From positions 806,001 to 870,000 of the forward strand of contig NZ_CP103057.1 in assembly GCF_025231525.1 (NCBI RefSeq): a DNA stretch of 64,000 nucleotides, written 5' to 3'. The stretch's first letter is position 1; every line of letters begins with the position of its first letter. A program made the translations under genes and the position numbers. This DNA comes from Sphingomonas endolithica (lineage in GTDB: Bacteria; Pseudomonadota; Alphaproteobacteria; Sphingomonadales; Sphingomonadaceae). This document shows, piece after piece, positions 20,817 to 29,092 of this stretch. The notes below the pieces were generated by a model. The model had not been told where the DNA came from, did not search any database, and saw only the letters and a list, made by a program, of their open reading frames with translations.

Positions 20817-21881
20817 ATGCGCTTCAGCAAAAGTTTTTCGCCCGCAGGCGCCGCTATTCTGGCGCTTGCGGTAGGACTGGGTGGCTGCGGCAAGATCGAG
20901 CCGAACGATCGGCAGGAACCAGGCCGCATCCGCGCCGAAGCGAAGCGGCAACAGGCCCGCTGCGCCTCGTCGGTCGCCTATGATCGGCTGAAAGGCCTGC
21001 TGTTCGACCAGGCCACTGCCCGCTACCGAGGCGACCGTGCGAACCTCGACACACTGGCGGATTATTCCACCGCGCGGATGGAGAACCCCGTCGTCGACCG
21101 ACGCGATGCTGCGCTGGACATTACCGGCTGCAAGGGCCGCTTCATCCTCGACATCCCGCCCGGTGCGGAGCGGGCCTTTGCCGGCGAGCGCCGCCTGCAG
21201 GCGGACGTCAGCTATACGGCGCAGGCCGCGGCCGACGGCAACGGCTTCGTCTATCAGCTGAGCGGCGCCGAACCGATCGTATCGCGTCTGGCGGCCTTCA
21301 ACCTGACGAGCGGCGCGTTCCAACCGCCGCCTGCCATCGACCAGAGCGGCGATACGCCAGCACCGGTCGCGCTCGCGCAGGCAGACGCGCCCCTGCTGCC
21401 GCCCCGTCCGCAAGCGGTGCCCCAAGCCGCCCCCGGGGCAGCCGACAGCGCGCCGCCGCGAGACACGCAGGCGCCGGTACGGGGGCGCAAGACGGACGAT
21501 GCCGACCGTCCCCACCGCGTGGATCCTACGGCTCAGGCGTCGGGCGACACCCCGCGCCCATCAGGTGCTTCGGGCGAGGCGACGGTCCGCGCCTTCTACG
21601 CGGCACTGCGCGCGGGCGACGGCAACGCCGCATCCGCCCGGATCATCTCCGAAAAGCGTGCGAGCGGATCGTTCTCCCCCGGAGCGATGACGCGCTTCTA
21701 CGGCAAGCTGGCCGAACCGGTACAGGTTCGGGAAGTCGTGGCCGTGTCCCCCGGCGCATACCGCGTCAGCTACAGCTATGCCGCCGGCCGGTCGCGGTGC
21801 AACGGCAGCGCGATCGTCAGCCTCACCAACCGCGGCGGCAGCGACCTGATCCGCTCGATCCGCGCGCTCAACGGCTGCTGA
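20817..21881 (+). CDS. Putative lipoprotein of unknown function
   Basis: A 354-residue exported protein with signal sequence AAILALAVGLGGC, in which GLGGC acts as lipobox with Cys at about residue 21. The N-terminal half is cysteine-containing and mixed alpha/beta. The middle (residues about 175-260) is Pro/Ala-rich and disordered. The C-terminal 90 residues form a compact domain (ATVRAFYAALRAGDGNAASA) resembling NTF2-like or DUF4878-type folds. I do not recognise the family. A GGGGGA ribosome binding site supports the ATG at 20817. It follows rpoD by 43 bp and converges on the SH3 gene. Confidence 0.72.
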   Translation: MRFSKSFSPAGAAILALAVGLGGCGKIEPNDRQEPGRIRAEAKRQQARCASSVAYDRLKGLLFDQATARYRGDRANLDTLADYSTARMENPVVDRRDAALDITGCKGRFILDIPPGAERAFAGERRLQADVSYTAQAAADGNGFVYQLSGAEPIVSRLAAFNLTSGAFQPPPAIDQSGDTPAPVALAQADAPLLPPRPQAVPQAAPGAADSAPPRDTQAPVRGRKTDDADRPHRVDPTAQASGDTPRPSGASGEATVRAFYAALRAGDGNAASARIISEKRASGSFSPGAMTRFYGKLAEPVQVREVVAVSPGAYRVSYSYAAGRSRCNGSAIVSLTNRGGSDLIRSIRALNGC

Positions 21882-22032
21882 TCAGCGGCGGGCGGCATTA
21901 GGCCCCGCATCGACCAAAGATCAGCCGCGGCATCCCGCCACTGGCAAGCCGATCGCCCCACTGACGCTATCGGCTTCATCGCCTAACGGCATCGAAAGCT
22001 TGCGATACGGCTGTCTACTGGAGTCGACGCAG

Positions 22033-22644
22033 TTAGGGTGCAAGCGGCGCTAAGTCGGCTGCCGATACCCAACCTTGCGACCAGACGTCCCGTTCGGAGG
22101 GATAGACGACCCGGACCTGATTCCCTTGGCGGGATACGATCCCGACGACATCGCCCTTGACCAGGTACGCGCGCCCTACCGGGCCGCCTGGCGCGGCCCT
22201 GAACCCCACGCGTGCGGTTCTCACCTTTGCCAAGTCGGTCCAAGAACCCACGCGGATCTGATCAAGCTCCGCACCGCTACCGGCTTCCGCTTCGGGCGGG
22301 AGAACCAGGCCGCATCCGGGCAGGCTCCTGACGCGCGCCATGCTGAACATGACCTCATCGGCCGCACTTGCGGTGATCCGACCACTCAGGTTCGGTGATC
22401 CTACGGTGCGGATCACCGCCTGGTTACCGCTCGCCCGTCCGACGAAGTCGAAGATGCAACGCTTAGTTACACCGTCGCCCTGTTCCATGTTGAAGTGGCC
22501 GACGACGCGGCCAGAGGGTGACACCGCCAGCACGAACCCTTCATAAAAGCCCGATCGCAGCGGCGCCGCAGCAGCCGCGACCGGCTCGGCACATCCCCAC
22601 GTCGCTACCATCAGGCCAATCGTGGCCAGTGACTTCACCTGCAT
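22033..22644 (-). CDS. Exported SH3-domain-like protein
   Basis: A 203-residue protein with an N-terminal signal peptide (SLATIGLMVATWGCAEPVAAA). The C-terminal 60 residues look like a bacterial SH3 domain (TARVGFRAAPGGPVGRAYLV, QVRVVYPSERDVWSQGWV), a fold that often binds peptidoglycan or peptides. The first 110 residues are unassigned. The signal contains GC followed by AEP, so a lipoprotein is possible. Its ATG overlaps the stop of the muramidase gene (TAATG), so the two are translationally coupled and probably act together on the cell wall. Confidence 0.7.
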   Translation of the reverse strand: MQVKSLATIGLMVATWGCAEPVAAAAAPLRSGFYEGFVLAVSPSGRVVGHFNMEQGDGVTKRCIFDFVGRASGNQAVIRTVGSPNLSGRITASAADEVMFSMARVRSLPGCGLVLPPEAEAGSGAELDQIRVGSWTDLAKVRTARVGFRAAPGGPVGRAYLVKGDVVGIVSRQGNQVRVVYPSERDVWSQGWVSAADLAPLAP

Positions 22645-23705
22645 TAAACTTTTCCTCCCAAGCGTTTGTAGGCGCGTTCAAAACGTTTGTCGTAATCGCC
22701 ATAATCCTTGCCGTTATAGGCATAGGCCATGGCCGCGAAATCCTTGCGCCGTAGCGCGGCGATCATGCCGGGACGGCCTTTGCAATAACCGACAAATGCC
22801 TGCAATTGTCCCAGAGATCCCTGTTTCATCGCTTCCACGAAGGCGAAAACGTCCTTGTACCCACACGACTCATAATTGAAGCCCATCACTTGGCACATGC
22901 CCCAGGATGTGGCCTTCAGCGCCGCCGCGGCATTCAGTTCCATCGCCTCGTTTAAGGTCTTCCAGGCCGTGGTCTGGTCTTTATTGTTCTTTTGCCACTG
23001 CCAACCCGCCTTCTTCTTGTAGCGATAAGAAAGCAACGGATGCGTCTCGTCATAGTGATGATGCGTGTATTTCTGAAACCAATGCCCTTCATAGGCGATG
23101 ATCGGCAGACCGGCCGGCCCGAACCCTGATTTGCCGCCCGATTCGACCTGAGCACAGGCGCGGACCAGTAGCGGATCTATACCGGAGCCCAATTGTGCCG
23201 CGGCATTGACGTAGTCCTGATCGGTTACGCCGATTTGGGTGGGGTTGCCACGTGTGGGAACCGCCCCTGCGCCTGCCGAGCGACCGCCAGGAGTAGGGCT
23301 GTTCACCCGCCGCACGGTGGATCGCTCGGCGAACAACGAGGACCAAGCGCCCTCCATCGCCTGGCTCAACGACGACCATTTGCTCGCCGCCCACTGGCTC
23401 CACGAAGTGTCGGTGCTCGGCGTCGGCGTACGGCGGCCAGCCCCCTTTCGCGACGCATTTGCCAGCAGGACTTGGATCGTGCGGCCATTCGGGTCAACCC
23501 GGCTGTCGGGGTGCGGGTAATGCAGGACGTCGCGCTGAAATCGAGCGATGCGGGCGACCAATGCGGGGGAACAATGACCGTTTTCGGGAAGCGCCGCGTT
23601 GCCGTCCACCAGGTTGAACAGGTGCTGCACGGTTCGTACATCGGATGCCCTGTTGGCGGCGCGGTGGCCTGATCCGACGGAACTACTCAAGATGGATACT
23701 GACAT
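22644..23705 (-). CDS. N-acetylmuramidase-domain (DUF3380) endolysin-like protein
   Basis: A 353-residue protein. The N-terminal 80 residues resemble a peptidoglycan-binding module (VRTVQHLFNLVDGNAALPEN, PALVARIARFQRD), followed by a Ser/Trp-rich linker. The C-terminal domain (residues about 165-353) matches N-acetylmuramidase/DUF3380: ACAQVESGGKSGFGPAGLPI with the catalytic-type Glu, YEGHWFQKYTHH, ATSWGMCQVMGFNY and MAYAYNGKDYGDYDKRFERA. Such enzymes cleave glycan strands and are typical phage lysins. No signal peptide is seen, so it would need release or a holin. It is coupled to the SH3 gene and lies downstream of the terminase genes. Confidence 0.85.
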   Translation of the reverse strand: MSVSILSSSVGSGHRAANRASDVRTVQHLFNLVDGNAALPENGHCSPALVARIARFQRDVLHYPHPDSRVDPNGRTIQVLLANASRKGAGRRTPTPSTDTSWSQWAASKWSSLSQAMEGAWSSLFAERSTVRRVNSPTPGGRSAGAGAVPTRGNPTQIGVTDQDYVNAAAQLGSGIDPLLVRACAQVESGGKSGFGPAGLPIIAYEGHWFQKYTHHHYDETHPLLSYRYKKKAGWQWQKNNKDQTTAWKTLNEAMELNAAAALKATSWGMCQVMGFNYESCGYKDVFAFVEAMKQGSLGQLQAFVGYCKGRPGMIAALRRKDFAAMAYAYNGKDYGDYDKRFERAYKRLGGKV

Positions 23706-23754
23706 CGATGCCTGCCCCCAAATCGTCTCAGTGCTTAAAGCATGTTAAAGGCGA

Positions 23755-23779
23755 GACGCCTTTGCGCACGATCGGTTCC
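23755..23779 (-). promoter_or_regulatory. Possible EcfG-like promoter of the muramidase gene
   Basis: On the minus strand GGAAC (23779-23775) is followed after 16 nt by CGTC (23758-23755), one base off the EcfG consensus. It would start transcription about 40 nt upstream of the muramidase ATG at 23705. The last T of the -10 motif is missing, so the call is weak. Confidence 0.35.
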
Positions 23780-23808
23780 ATCTTCCAAGCGCGCGTGTTC
23801 GCCACCCT

Positions 23809-25353
23809 TCAAACCTCCCGCACCCGCACACCCACCGCGCGCATCACCTCGCTGACGCCCCACACCATCGCATCGGCGCGATCGGGCGACGTTCCCGGGC
23901 CCTCATAGCCGCCGCCGGCGATCATGCCGAGCAGTTGCGCCTCCAGCTCGGCCATGCGGCCGTGCAGCCGCGCCCTGCCCGCCTCGAATAATTGCGCGAC
24001 CGGTTCCGCGCGCACGCTCTTGCCGTGTCGCGCGTTGACCAGCCGCACCTGCAACGCCGGATCCGCGGCGAGCAGCACCGCCCTGACCATCTTGCCGCCC
24101 TGGTTGGCCTCGGCCACCACCTCGCGGGTGCCGTGGCAGGCTGCGGCATCGGCCACTGCCTGCGCCCAGCCCTCGGGCGAGCGGGCGGTGACACTGTGGT
24201 CGGCGAGGATGTGGGCGATGGCGCTCGGCGGATCGCTTGCCCGGGCGCAGGCGATGATGCCGCAGGTGCCGTCGCCGGACGGCGGGTCGACCGCGATGAG
24301 CGTGCGGGTGAAGGGGGGAGCTTCCGTGCCGAAAGCCCCCGCTCCACCCTGCGCCCGCTCGCCCCCCTCCGCCGTTCGTCCCGAGCTTGTCGAAGCCTGT
24401 CCTGAGCGACTGCCGCAGGCAGGCAGTCGAAGGGGACATGCCCCAAACGGAACCGGAGTCTTGAGGTCGTCGCTTGTGGCATGCCCTTCGACAAGCTCAG
24501 CACGAGCGGGGATTGAGCGGGCGTGGCGATCGACCCGCGCCTGCTCGATCAACGCCACCGTCCACAGCGCGCCCGCCGCATCCGGCAGCAGTTCCCCGTC
24601 CAGCTCCTGTCGCCCAAGCCTCGTGCCCGCATACAGCGCCTCGACGCGTGCCTTGTAGGCGGACGAGATGTGTGGGTTGGCGCGGGTGCCGCCACCGGTC
24701 GTCACCGTCCCCTTTTCGTCCATGATCGCGCGCAGCACGGGGCCTGCGCGCGGGGTTGTAGTAACGAGCGCGCGAGGGTGGGCGCCGAGCCGAAGGCCTA
24801 GCTGCAGCATGTCCCACGTGTCGCGGGCGCGCTCCCATTTGGTGAGTTCGTCGCACCACGCATAATGGTGCTCGGGGCCGCGCAGCGCCTCTGGACTGGC
24901 ACCCGAGAACAAGGTCGCCTCGGCGCCGGTGCGGAAGGTCAGGCGCCGAAGCGAGGGGTGCCACTCCTTCAACAACGCGCCGGCAACCGCGATCAGGCCA
25001 CTCCTGCCCTCCACCATCACCCGGCGAGCGTCGTCCAGCGTCGCGCCGACCAAAGCGACGCGCAAGTCCGCGCCGCCTTCGGCGACAAGCGCGGTGACCC
25101 ACTGCGCGCCGGCCAGCGTCTTGCCGAAGCCGCGCCCCGCCTTGATCACCCAGGTCGACCAGGGCGTGCCGTCGGCACAGCCCTCGGGCGCGCGATGGCC
25201 CCGATGCGCCCAGCTCGGCCAATCGCCATCCGCCGCATCCGCCTCCTCGATGCTCAGGCTGCCGATCAGCCGTGCCGCCTGCCCCGGCGTGAGCCCGTCG
25301 AGAAGATCGAGGAAGGAGCCAGCGCCGCGGTCTGCAGCGGCATCACGCCGCAT
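23809..25353 (-). CDS. Phage/GTA-type terminase large subunit with repeat-derived in-frame insert
   Basis: A 514-residue DNA-packaging motor protein. The ATPase part has Walker A (KAGRGFGKTLAGAQW), Walker B (HYAWCDELTKWE) and the coupling motif (LVTTTPRAG). The nuclease part has acidic residues in TLIAVDPPSGDG, EANQGGKM and SPDRADAMVWG. Residues about 282-327, between the two domains, are encoded by an inverted repeat pair (PARAELVEG ... PLRLPACGSRSGQ), so the gene has absorbed a repeat without losing frame. I start at ATG 25353, overlapping the TerS-like stop by 11 bp. No portal or capsid gene follows, as would be expected in a complete prophage or gene transfer agent. Confidence 0.88.
   Translation of the reverse strand: MRRDAAADRGAGSFLDLLDGLTPGQAARLIGSLSIEEADAADGDWPSWAHRGHRAPEGCADGTPWSTWVIKAGRGFGKTLAGAQWVTALVAEGGADLRVALVGATLDDARRVMVEGRSGLIAVAGALLKEWHPSLRRLTFRTGAEATLFSGASPEALRGPEHHYAWCDELTKWERARDTWDMLQLGLRLGAHPRALVTTTPRAGPVLRAIMDEKGTVTTGGGTRANPHISSAYKARVEALYAGTRLGRQELDGELLPDAAGALWTVALIEQARVDRHARSIPARAELVEGHATSDDLKTPVPFGACPLRLPACGSRSGQASTSSGRTAEGGERAQGGAGAFGTEAPPFTRTLIAVDPPSGDGTCGIIACARASDPPSAIAHILADHSVTARSPEGWAQAVADAAACHGTREVVAEANQGGKMVRAVLLAADPALQVRLVNARHGKSVRAEPVAQLFEAGRARLHGRMAELEAQLLGMIAGGGYEGPGTSPDRADAMVWGVSEVMRAVGVRVREV
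24373..24508. repeat. Inverted repeat pair inside the terminase gene
   Basis: A left arm at 24373-24395 and a right arm at 24486-24508 are complementary over most of 23 bp (CGAGCTTGTCGAAG core). Between them lies a further small palindrome (GCCGCAGGCAGGC) and 46 nt of unrelated sequence. This is the same family as the intergenic repeat at 9550-9614, and it reads through in the terminase frame. Confidence 0.78.
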
Positions 25354-25888
25354 CCCCGCCCCGCGCCTCCGAGTCCGCCGGCGCTGCATCCATGCTGCGG
25401 ATCGCCTCGACCTTACTCAGGATGCTCGCCCGTACCTCGTCCAGGCTCCGCCGCCGGGCCGTCTTTCCAGGACCGCCGCGTCCATTGTCCACCACGCTGT
25501 TGCGATGCGCGCGCAGCACGTTCATCGCCTGGTCCACCGTCATCTTCGGGGTCGGCCGCTCGACATCGAACGGCACATCGTCGATCGTGTCCACCGCCGC
25601 CTTCAGCAAGGCCAGTTCCAACCGTGCATAGCCTTGTTCGAGCGCAGCCTGCCAACGCGCCGCGAATTCGGGGCGCGTCTGCCGCAATCGATACACGGTC
25701 GGCGTCGAAAACCCTACCGCCTCCGCCGCCGCCGTCACGTTGCAGCTGGCCGCCAGATGATCGAAAAATGCCGCCTCGGCAGCATCGTTCCAGTGCCAGC
25801 CGGAATCCTTCAGCACCTGAGGGCGCCCGGTCGGGCCATAACGCAGCTTGCCGTTCCGCATGACGCGGTCACTTGAACTTTTCGTCAT
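25343..25888 (-). CDS. Terminase small subunit-like HTH protein
   Basis: A 181-residue protein with a helix-turn-helix (AASCNVTAAAEAVGFSTPTV followed by YRLRQTRPEFAARW), typical of small terminase subunits that recognise DNA for packaging. A central helical region (QALEQGYARLELALLKAAVD) and a basic C-terminus follow. It lies directly upstream of the terminase large subunit and overlaps it by 11 bp, which supports the role. The start at ATG 25888 (MTKSSSDRVM) has GGGGAGTGG upstream; a longer form from 25924 is possible. In alphaproteobacterial gene transfer agents a comparable gene precedes the terminase. Confidence 0.72.
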   Translation of the reverse strand: MTKSSSDRVMRNGKLRYGPTGRPQVLKDSGWHWNDAAEAAFFDHLAASCNVTAAAEAVGFSTPTVYRLRQTRPEFAARWQAALEQGYARLELALLKAAVDTIDDVPFDVERPTPKMTVDQAMNVLRAHRNSVVDNGRGGPGKTARRRSLDEVRASILSKVEAIRSMDAAPADSEARGGDAA

Positions 25889-26142
25889 TTCCACTCCCCG
25901 CTCAGATCCTGAAATGTTCCACAATCAAGTGCTGAAGTCAAGCTGATCGAGCCCATCTGGTTCGTTTGATGGAGACGCCAAGTCAGGGGGACGGTGATCG
26001 ACATGCAAGCGCGCACCAGCCGATGCAGTCCCTCCGCGATTGCGGTGCCCCCGCACCGAAACCCGCAGGAGCAGCGGAATTGCCACCACTCCGGACGGGC
26101 TGCCTTGCGCGCCTTCGCCAAAGCGCGCTTGTGCCTGTCGCC

Positions 26143-26697
26143 ATGTGCGCCCTCCCCCCTTCTGCGTCCGATGCGCCGCGCGCGGAGATCGTTACCGCAT
26201 CCGAACTCGTGCGGCATTTCGGCCTCTGGCAGGAGCGCGCTGCGCGGGCGCCGGTCTATGTCATGTTCCGCGGACGGCCGCGGCTCGTGCTCACCTCGAT
26301 CGAGCTGATGGAGACCCTGCTGGCGCCGCACCTGCCCGATCGTGACGTCCAGGGGCCGGATCCGGCCGCCTTGCTCGATCTGATCCGCGACATGGTGGTG
26401 GTCGCCGATGGCGATCTACGCGTCGTGGCCGCCAGCCGCACCGCACGGGCATATTTCGACGCCTCGGTCGCCGCTGGCGTACCCGTCGAGACCTTGGTGC
26501 CGTTGGACGCACGGGATATCTTGTTGAAGGTGCTGCGCCATGTCGTGGCGGCGGGGGTCGCGCAGACCATCGACCTTTCTTCGCCCCGGCGTACCGGCGG
26601 CCTGCTCACGTTAACGATTGAGCCGCATCGCCGCGGCATTGCGCTGCTGGTGCAGGATATCACTGCGCCCAATCGCCCGCCGAATGCGGCGGGTTGA
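26143..26697 (+). CDS. Phd/YefM-antitoxin-like domain fused to a PAS domain
   Basis: This is a predicted cytoplasmic sensor/regulator of about 184 residues. The first 60 residues resemble the Phd/YefM antitoxin fold: EIVTASELVRHFGLWQERAA, then APVYVMFRGRPRLVLTSIEL. The second half (PAALLDLIRDMVVVADGDLR to RRGIALLVQDITAP) is a PAS domain, with no kinase or other output. DNA binding by the Phd-like part is an inference, and no toxin gene lies beside it. The start is uncertain: I use ATG 26143, but the frame is open back to 25966 and no candidate has a good ribosome binding site. Confidence 0.68.
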   Translation: MCALPPSASDAPRAEIVTASELVRHFGLWQERAARAPVYVMFRGRPRLVLTSIELMETLLAPHLPDRDVQGPDPAALLDLIRDMVVVADGDLRVVAASRTARAYFDASVAAGVPVETLVPLDARDILLKVLRHVVAAGVAQTIDLSSPRRTGGLLTLTIEPHRRGIALLVQDITAPNRPPNAAG

Positions 26698-26803
26698 AAG
26701 CTTAACCCCGCATACACCACGTCTTTACGCGCTTCGGTATAGACCCATGTTGCAAACGAATTTTGGGGCGGATTGGGCGCACCAAATCCACGGTTGGAGG
26801 ATC

Positions 26804-27469
26804 ATGGCTTTCGAAATGGCACGACTCGCGCGAAACGACGGCAGCTGGGGAGTGATCGCGTCGATTGCCGCCAACGATGGCAGCGCCGCGCACGAAATCC
26901 CGCGAAAGCTTGCCGCGCGTGACGTCGTCGCACGCGACTTTTCGGATACCGTGCATGCTCTTTGCATGCTACATGGACAGCAGCCCGGCCTGATCGAGCA
27001 TGCACTGCGCCGCAATGCCCAGCCGCTGGCGCAGGACTGGCTGCGCGAGGCATCCGAGGCCTTCACGGTCGAACGCCATTACCTCGCCCAGCTGGTTGCC
27101 GCCGCCGGCCATGCGCCTTCCACGCCGGGCCAGGCGGAATCGGAAGCCGCGATCATCGGCCAGCATCATGCGCTGGAAATGCTCGCCCAGTCGGAACGCG
27201 CCGGCTGCGCCACCGGAGCGGTGGTCGCCCTGCTGCTCGACTGGACGGTGATCCGACGGACGCTGGATGCCGCGGCCGAGCGCTTCGGCGTCACGCCCCC
27301 GCCGCTTGTGCTGCCGATCGATGCCGAGATCGAGACAATGGTGATGTCGCTTGGCGGATCGCCCGGCGTGGAGCGGGCCATGGCCTTCGGCGCGCAGCAA
27401 TTGCTCGCCCAGCATCGCGGCCTGTGGAACCTGCTCGATGCACGGGCCAGCGCGCGCGGCAGGCTCTAG
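26804..27469 (+). CDS. Conserved hypothetical protein, mostly helical
   Basis: A 221-residue protein I do not recognise. There is no signal peptide or TM segment. It looks almost wholly alpha-helical, with heptad-like stretches (LIEHALRRNAQPLAQDWLRE; QHHALEMLAQSERAGCATGA) and a Pro-rich short linker near residue 105. The segment GAVVALLLDWTVIRRTLDAA is hydrophobic but amphipathic rather than membrane-spanning. A very good ribosome binding site (GGTTGGAGG) fixes the ATG at 26804. It lies 106 bp after the PAS gene and 42 bp before the MoxR gene, with all three in the same direction. Confidence 0.65.
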   Translation: MAFEMARLARNDGSWGVIASIAANDGSAAHEIPRKLAARDVVARDFSDTVHALCMLHGQQPGLIEHALRRNAQPLAQDWLREASEAFTVERHYLAQLVAAAGHAPSTPGQAESEAAIIGQHHALEMLAQSERAGCATGAVVALLLDWTVIRRTLDAAAERFGVTPPPLVLPIDAEIETMVMSLGGSPGVERAMAFGAQQLLAQHRGLWNLLDARASARGRL

Positions 27470-27511
27470 TCCTGCTTGCGCCGGGGCGGCATAAGCCTCT
27501 ATCCCGGCGCC

Positions 27512-28366
27512 ATGAAACGTTTTGAAGGTACGCAGAGCTACGTCGCCACCGACGACCTGAAGGTCGCGGTCAATGCCGCGGTCACCTTGCGCCGGCCACT
27601 GCTGGTCAAGGGCGAACCCGGCACCGGCAAGACCGTGCTGGCCTATGAGATCGCCAAGGCAGTGGGTGCCGAGCTGATCGAGTGGAACGTGAAGAGCACG
27701 ACGAAAGCCCAGCAGGGCCTGTACGAATATGATGCGGTGGCGCGGCTGCGCGACGGCCAATTGGGCGACGAGCGCGTTCACGACATCGGCAATTATATCC
27801 GTCGCGGCAAATTGTGGGAGGCGTTCACGGCCGCCAAGCCGCCCGTCCTGCTGATCGACGAGATCGACAAGGCGGACATCGAGTTCCCCAACGATTTGTT
27901 GCAGGAGCTCGATCGCATGGAATTCCACGTCTACGAGACGAAGGAGACGGTTCGCGCGGTCGAACGCCCGATCGTCGTCATCACCAGCAACAACGAAAAG
28001 GAACTCCCCGACGCCTTCCTGCGCCGGTGCTTTTTCCACTACATCAAATTCCCCGACCGCCCAACGATGCAGGCGATCGTCGACGTCCACTTCCCCGGCA
28101 TCCAGAAGATGCTCGTCAGCAAGGCGATGGACATCTTCTACGACGTGCGTGATGTGCCGGGGCTGAAGAAGAAACCGAGCACCAGCGAGTTGCTGGATTG
28201 GCTGAAACTGCTGTTGCACGAGGACATGCCGCTGGAGGTGCTGCAGGATCGTGACCCGACCAAGGCAATCCCGCCGCTGCACGGCGCGCTGCTGAAGAAC
28301 GAACAGGATGTGATGCTGTTCGAACGCCTCGCCTTCATGGCCAAGCGGCAGCAGAACAAGGGCTGA
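27512..28366 (+). CDS. MoxR-family AAA+ ATPase
   Basis: A 284-residue AAA+ ATPase of the MoxR type. Walker A is GEPGTGKTVLAYEIAKAVG, Walker B is PPVLLIDEIDKADIEFPNDL, and sensor 1 is RPIVVITSNNEKELPDAFLR. MoxR proteins act as chaperones for metal-centre insertion or complex assembly together with a VWA protein, which here is the CoxE-like gene at 29093. The ATG at 27512 (MKRFEGTQSYV) is the conserved start. The two partners are separated by a CHAP-domain gene, which is unusual. Confidence 0.92.
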   Translation: MKRFEGTQSYVATDDLKVAVNAAVTLRRPLLVKGEPGTGKTVLAYEIAKAVGAELIEWNVKSTTKAQQGLYEYDAVARLRDGQLGDERVHDIGNYIRRGKLWEAFTAAKPPVLLIDEIDKADIEFPNDLLQELDRMEFHVYETKETVRAVERPIVVITSNNEKELPDAFLRRCFFHYIKFPDRPTMQAIVDVHFPGIQKMLVSKAMDIFYDVRDVPGLKKKPSTSELLDWLKLLLHEDMPLEVLQDRDPTKAIPPLHGALLKNEQDVMLFERLAFMAKRQQNKG

Positions 28367-28487
28367 GCGGCTTGCCCTGGCTGGCTTAGAGCGAGGGGCA
28401 AACACGACCACCCGTAACGTGGTAACGCAACATTAAACCACATCTGGCTACGCAAGTTTCGGGGGGCACCCGTAACACGGAGCCCAG

Positions 28488-29054
28488 ATGCGGAATTTGT
28501 GTTTATACATCGCAGCGATTGGTGCGGTCACGGTAGCGATGCCGGCTCGCGCCGCGTCGCTGCTCGATTATGTCGGTCAGTGTGTGCCGTTTGCGCGTGC
28601 GGCGTCCGGCATCCAGATCTATGGCGACGCGTGGACCTGGTGGGATCAGGCCGACGGCAAATACGAGCGCGGAACGGTGCCACGCGTCGGCGCGGTGATC
28701 GCCTTTGCGAGATCGTCGAAGCTGCGGCTCGGCCATGTCGCGGTGGTCAGCCGTGTCGTCACGCGCCGCGTGCTGATGATCACCCACGCCAATTGGTCGC
28801 GCCAGAATGGCGAGCGCGGCCATACCGAACAGGACGTGACGTTGACCGACGTGTCACCCCGCAACGACTGGAGCGAGGTCAAGGTGTGGTACCGCGATCG
28901 TGACGGTCTCGGCAGCAGCATCTATACGGTCAACGGCTTCATCTACGGCATTCCCGATCGCGATGCGCCCGGCCGGATCACCCGCGCCCGCGCCGCACCG
29001 GAGCTGACCGGCCGCAATCCCGACTATGTCGGTGCGCTGATCGACGCCTACTGA
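28488..29054 (+). CDS. Exported CHAP-domain peptidoglycan hydrolase
   Basis: A 188-residue protein with a cleavable signal peptide (LCLYIAAIGAVTVAMPARAA). A CHAP amidase/endopeptidase domain follows, with catalytic Cys in YVGQCVPFARAASG and His in KLRLGHVAVVSRV, plus the usual WTWWDQA and GAVIAFARS segments. It probably trims peptide cross-links or amide bonds in the cell wall. It is 121 bp from the MoxR gene and 38 bp before the CoxE-like gene. A GGAG-containing ribosome binding site precedes the ATG. Confidence 0.88.
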   Translation: MRNLCLYIAAIGAVTVAMPARAASLLDYVGQCVPFARAASGIQIYGDAWTWWDQADGKYERGTVPRVGAVIAFARSSKLRLGHVAVVSRVVTRRVLMITHANWSRQNGERGHTEQDVTLTDVSPRNDWSEVKVWYRDRDGLGSSIYTVNGFIYGIPDRDAPGRITRARAAPELTGRNPDYVGALIDAY

Positions 29055-29092
29055 CGCTCGACACCGGCGCACGGCTCGCCCAAGGTGGCGCC

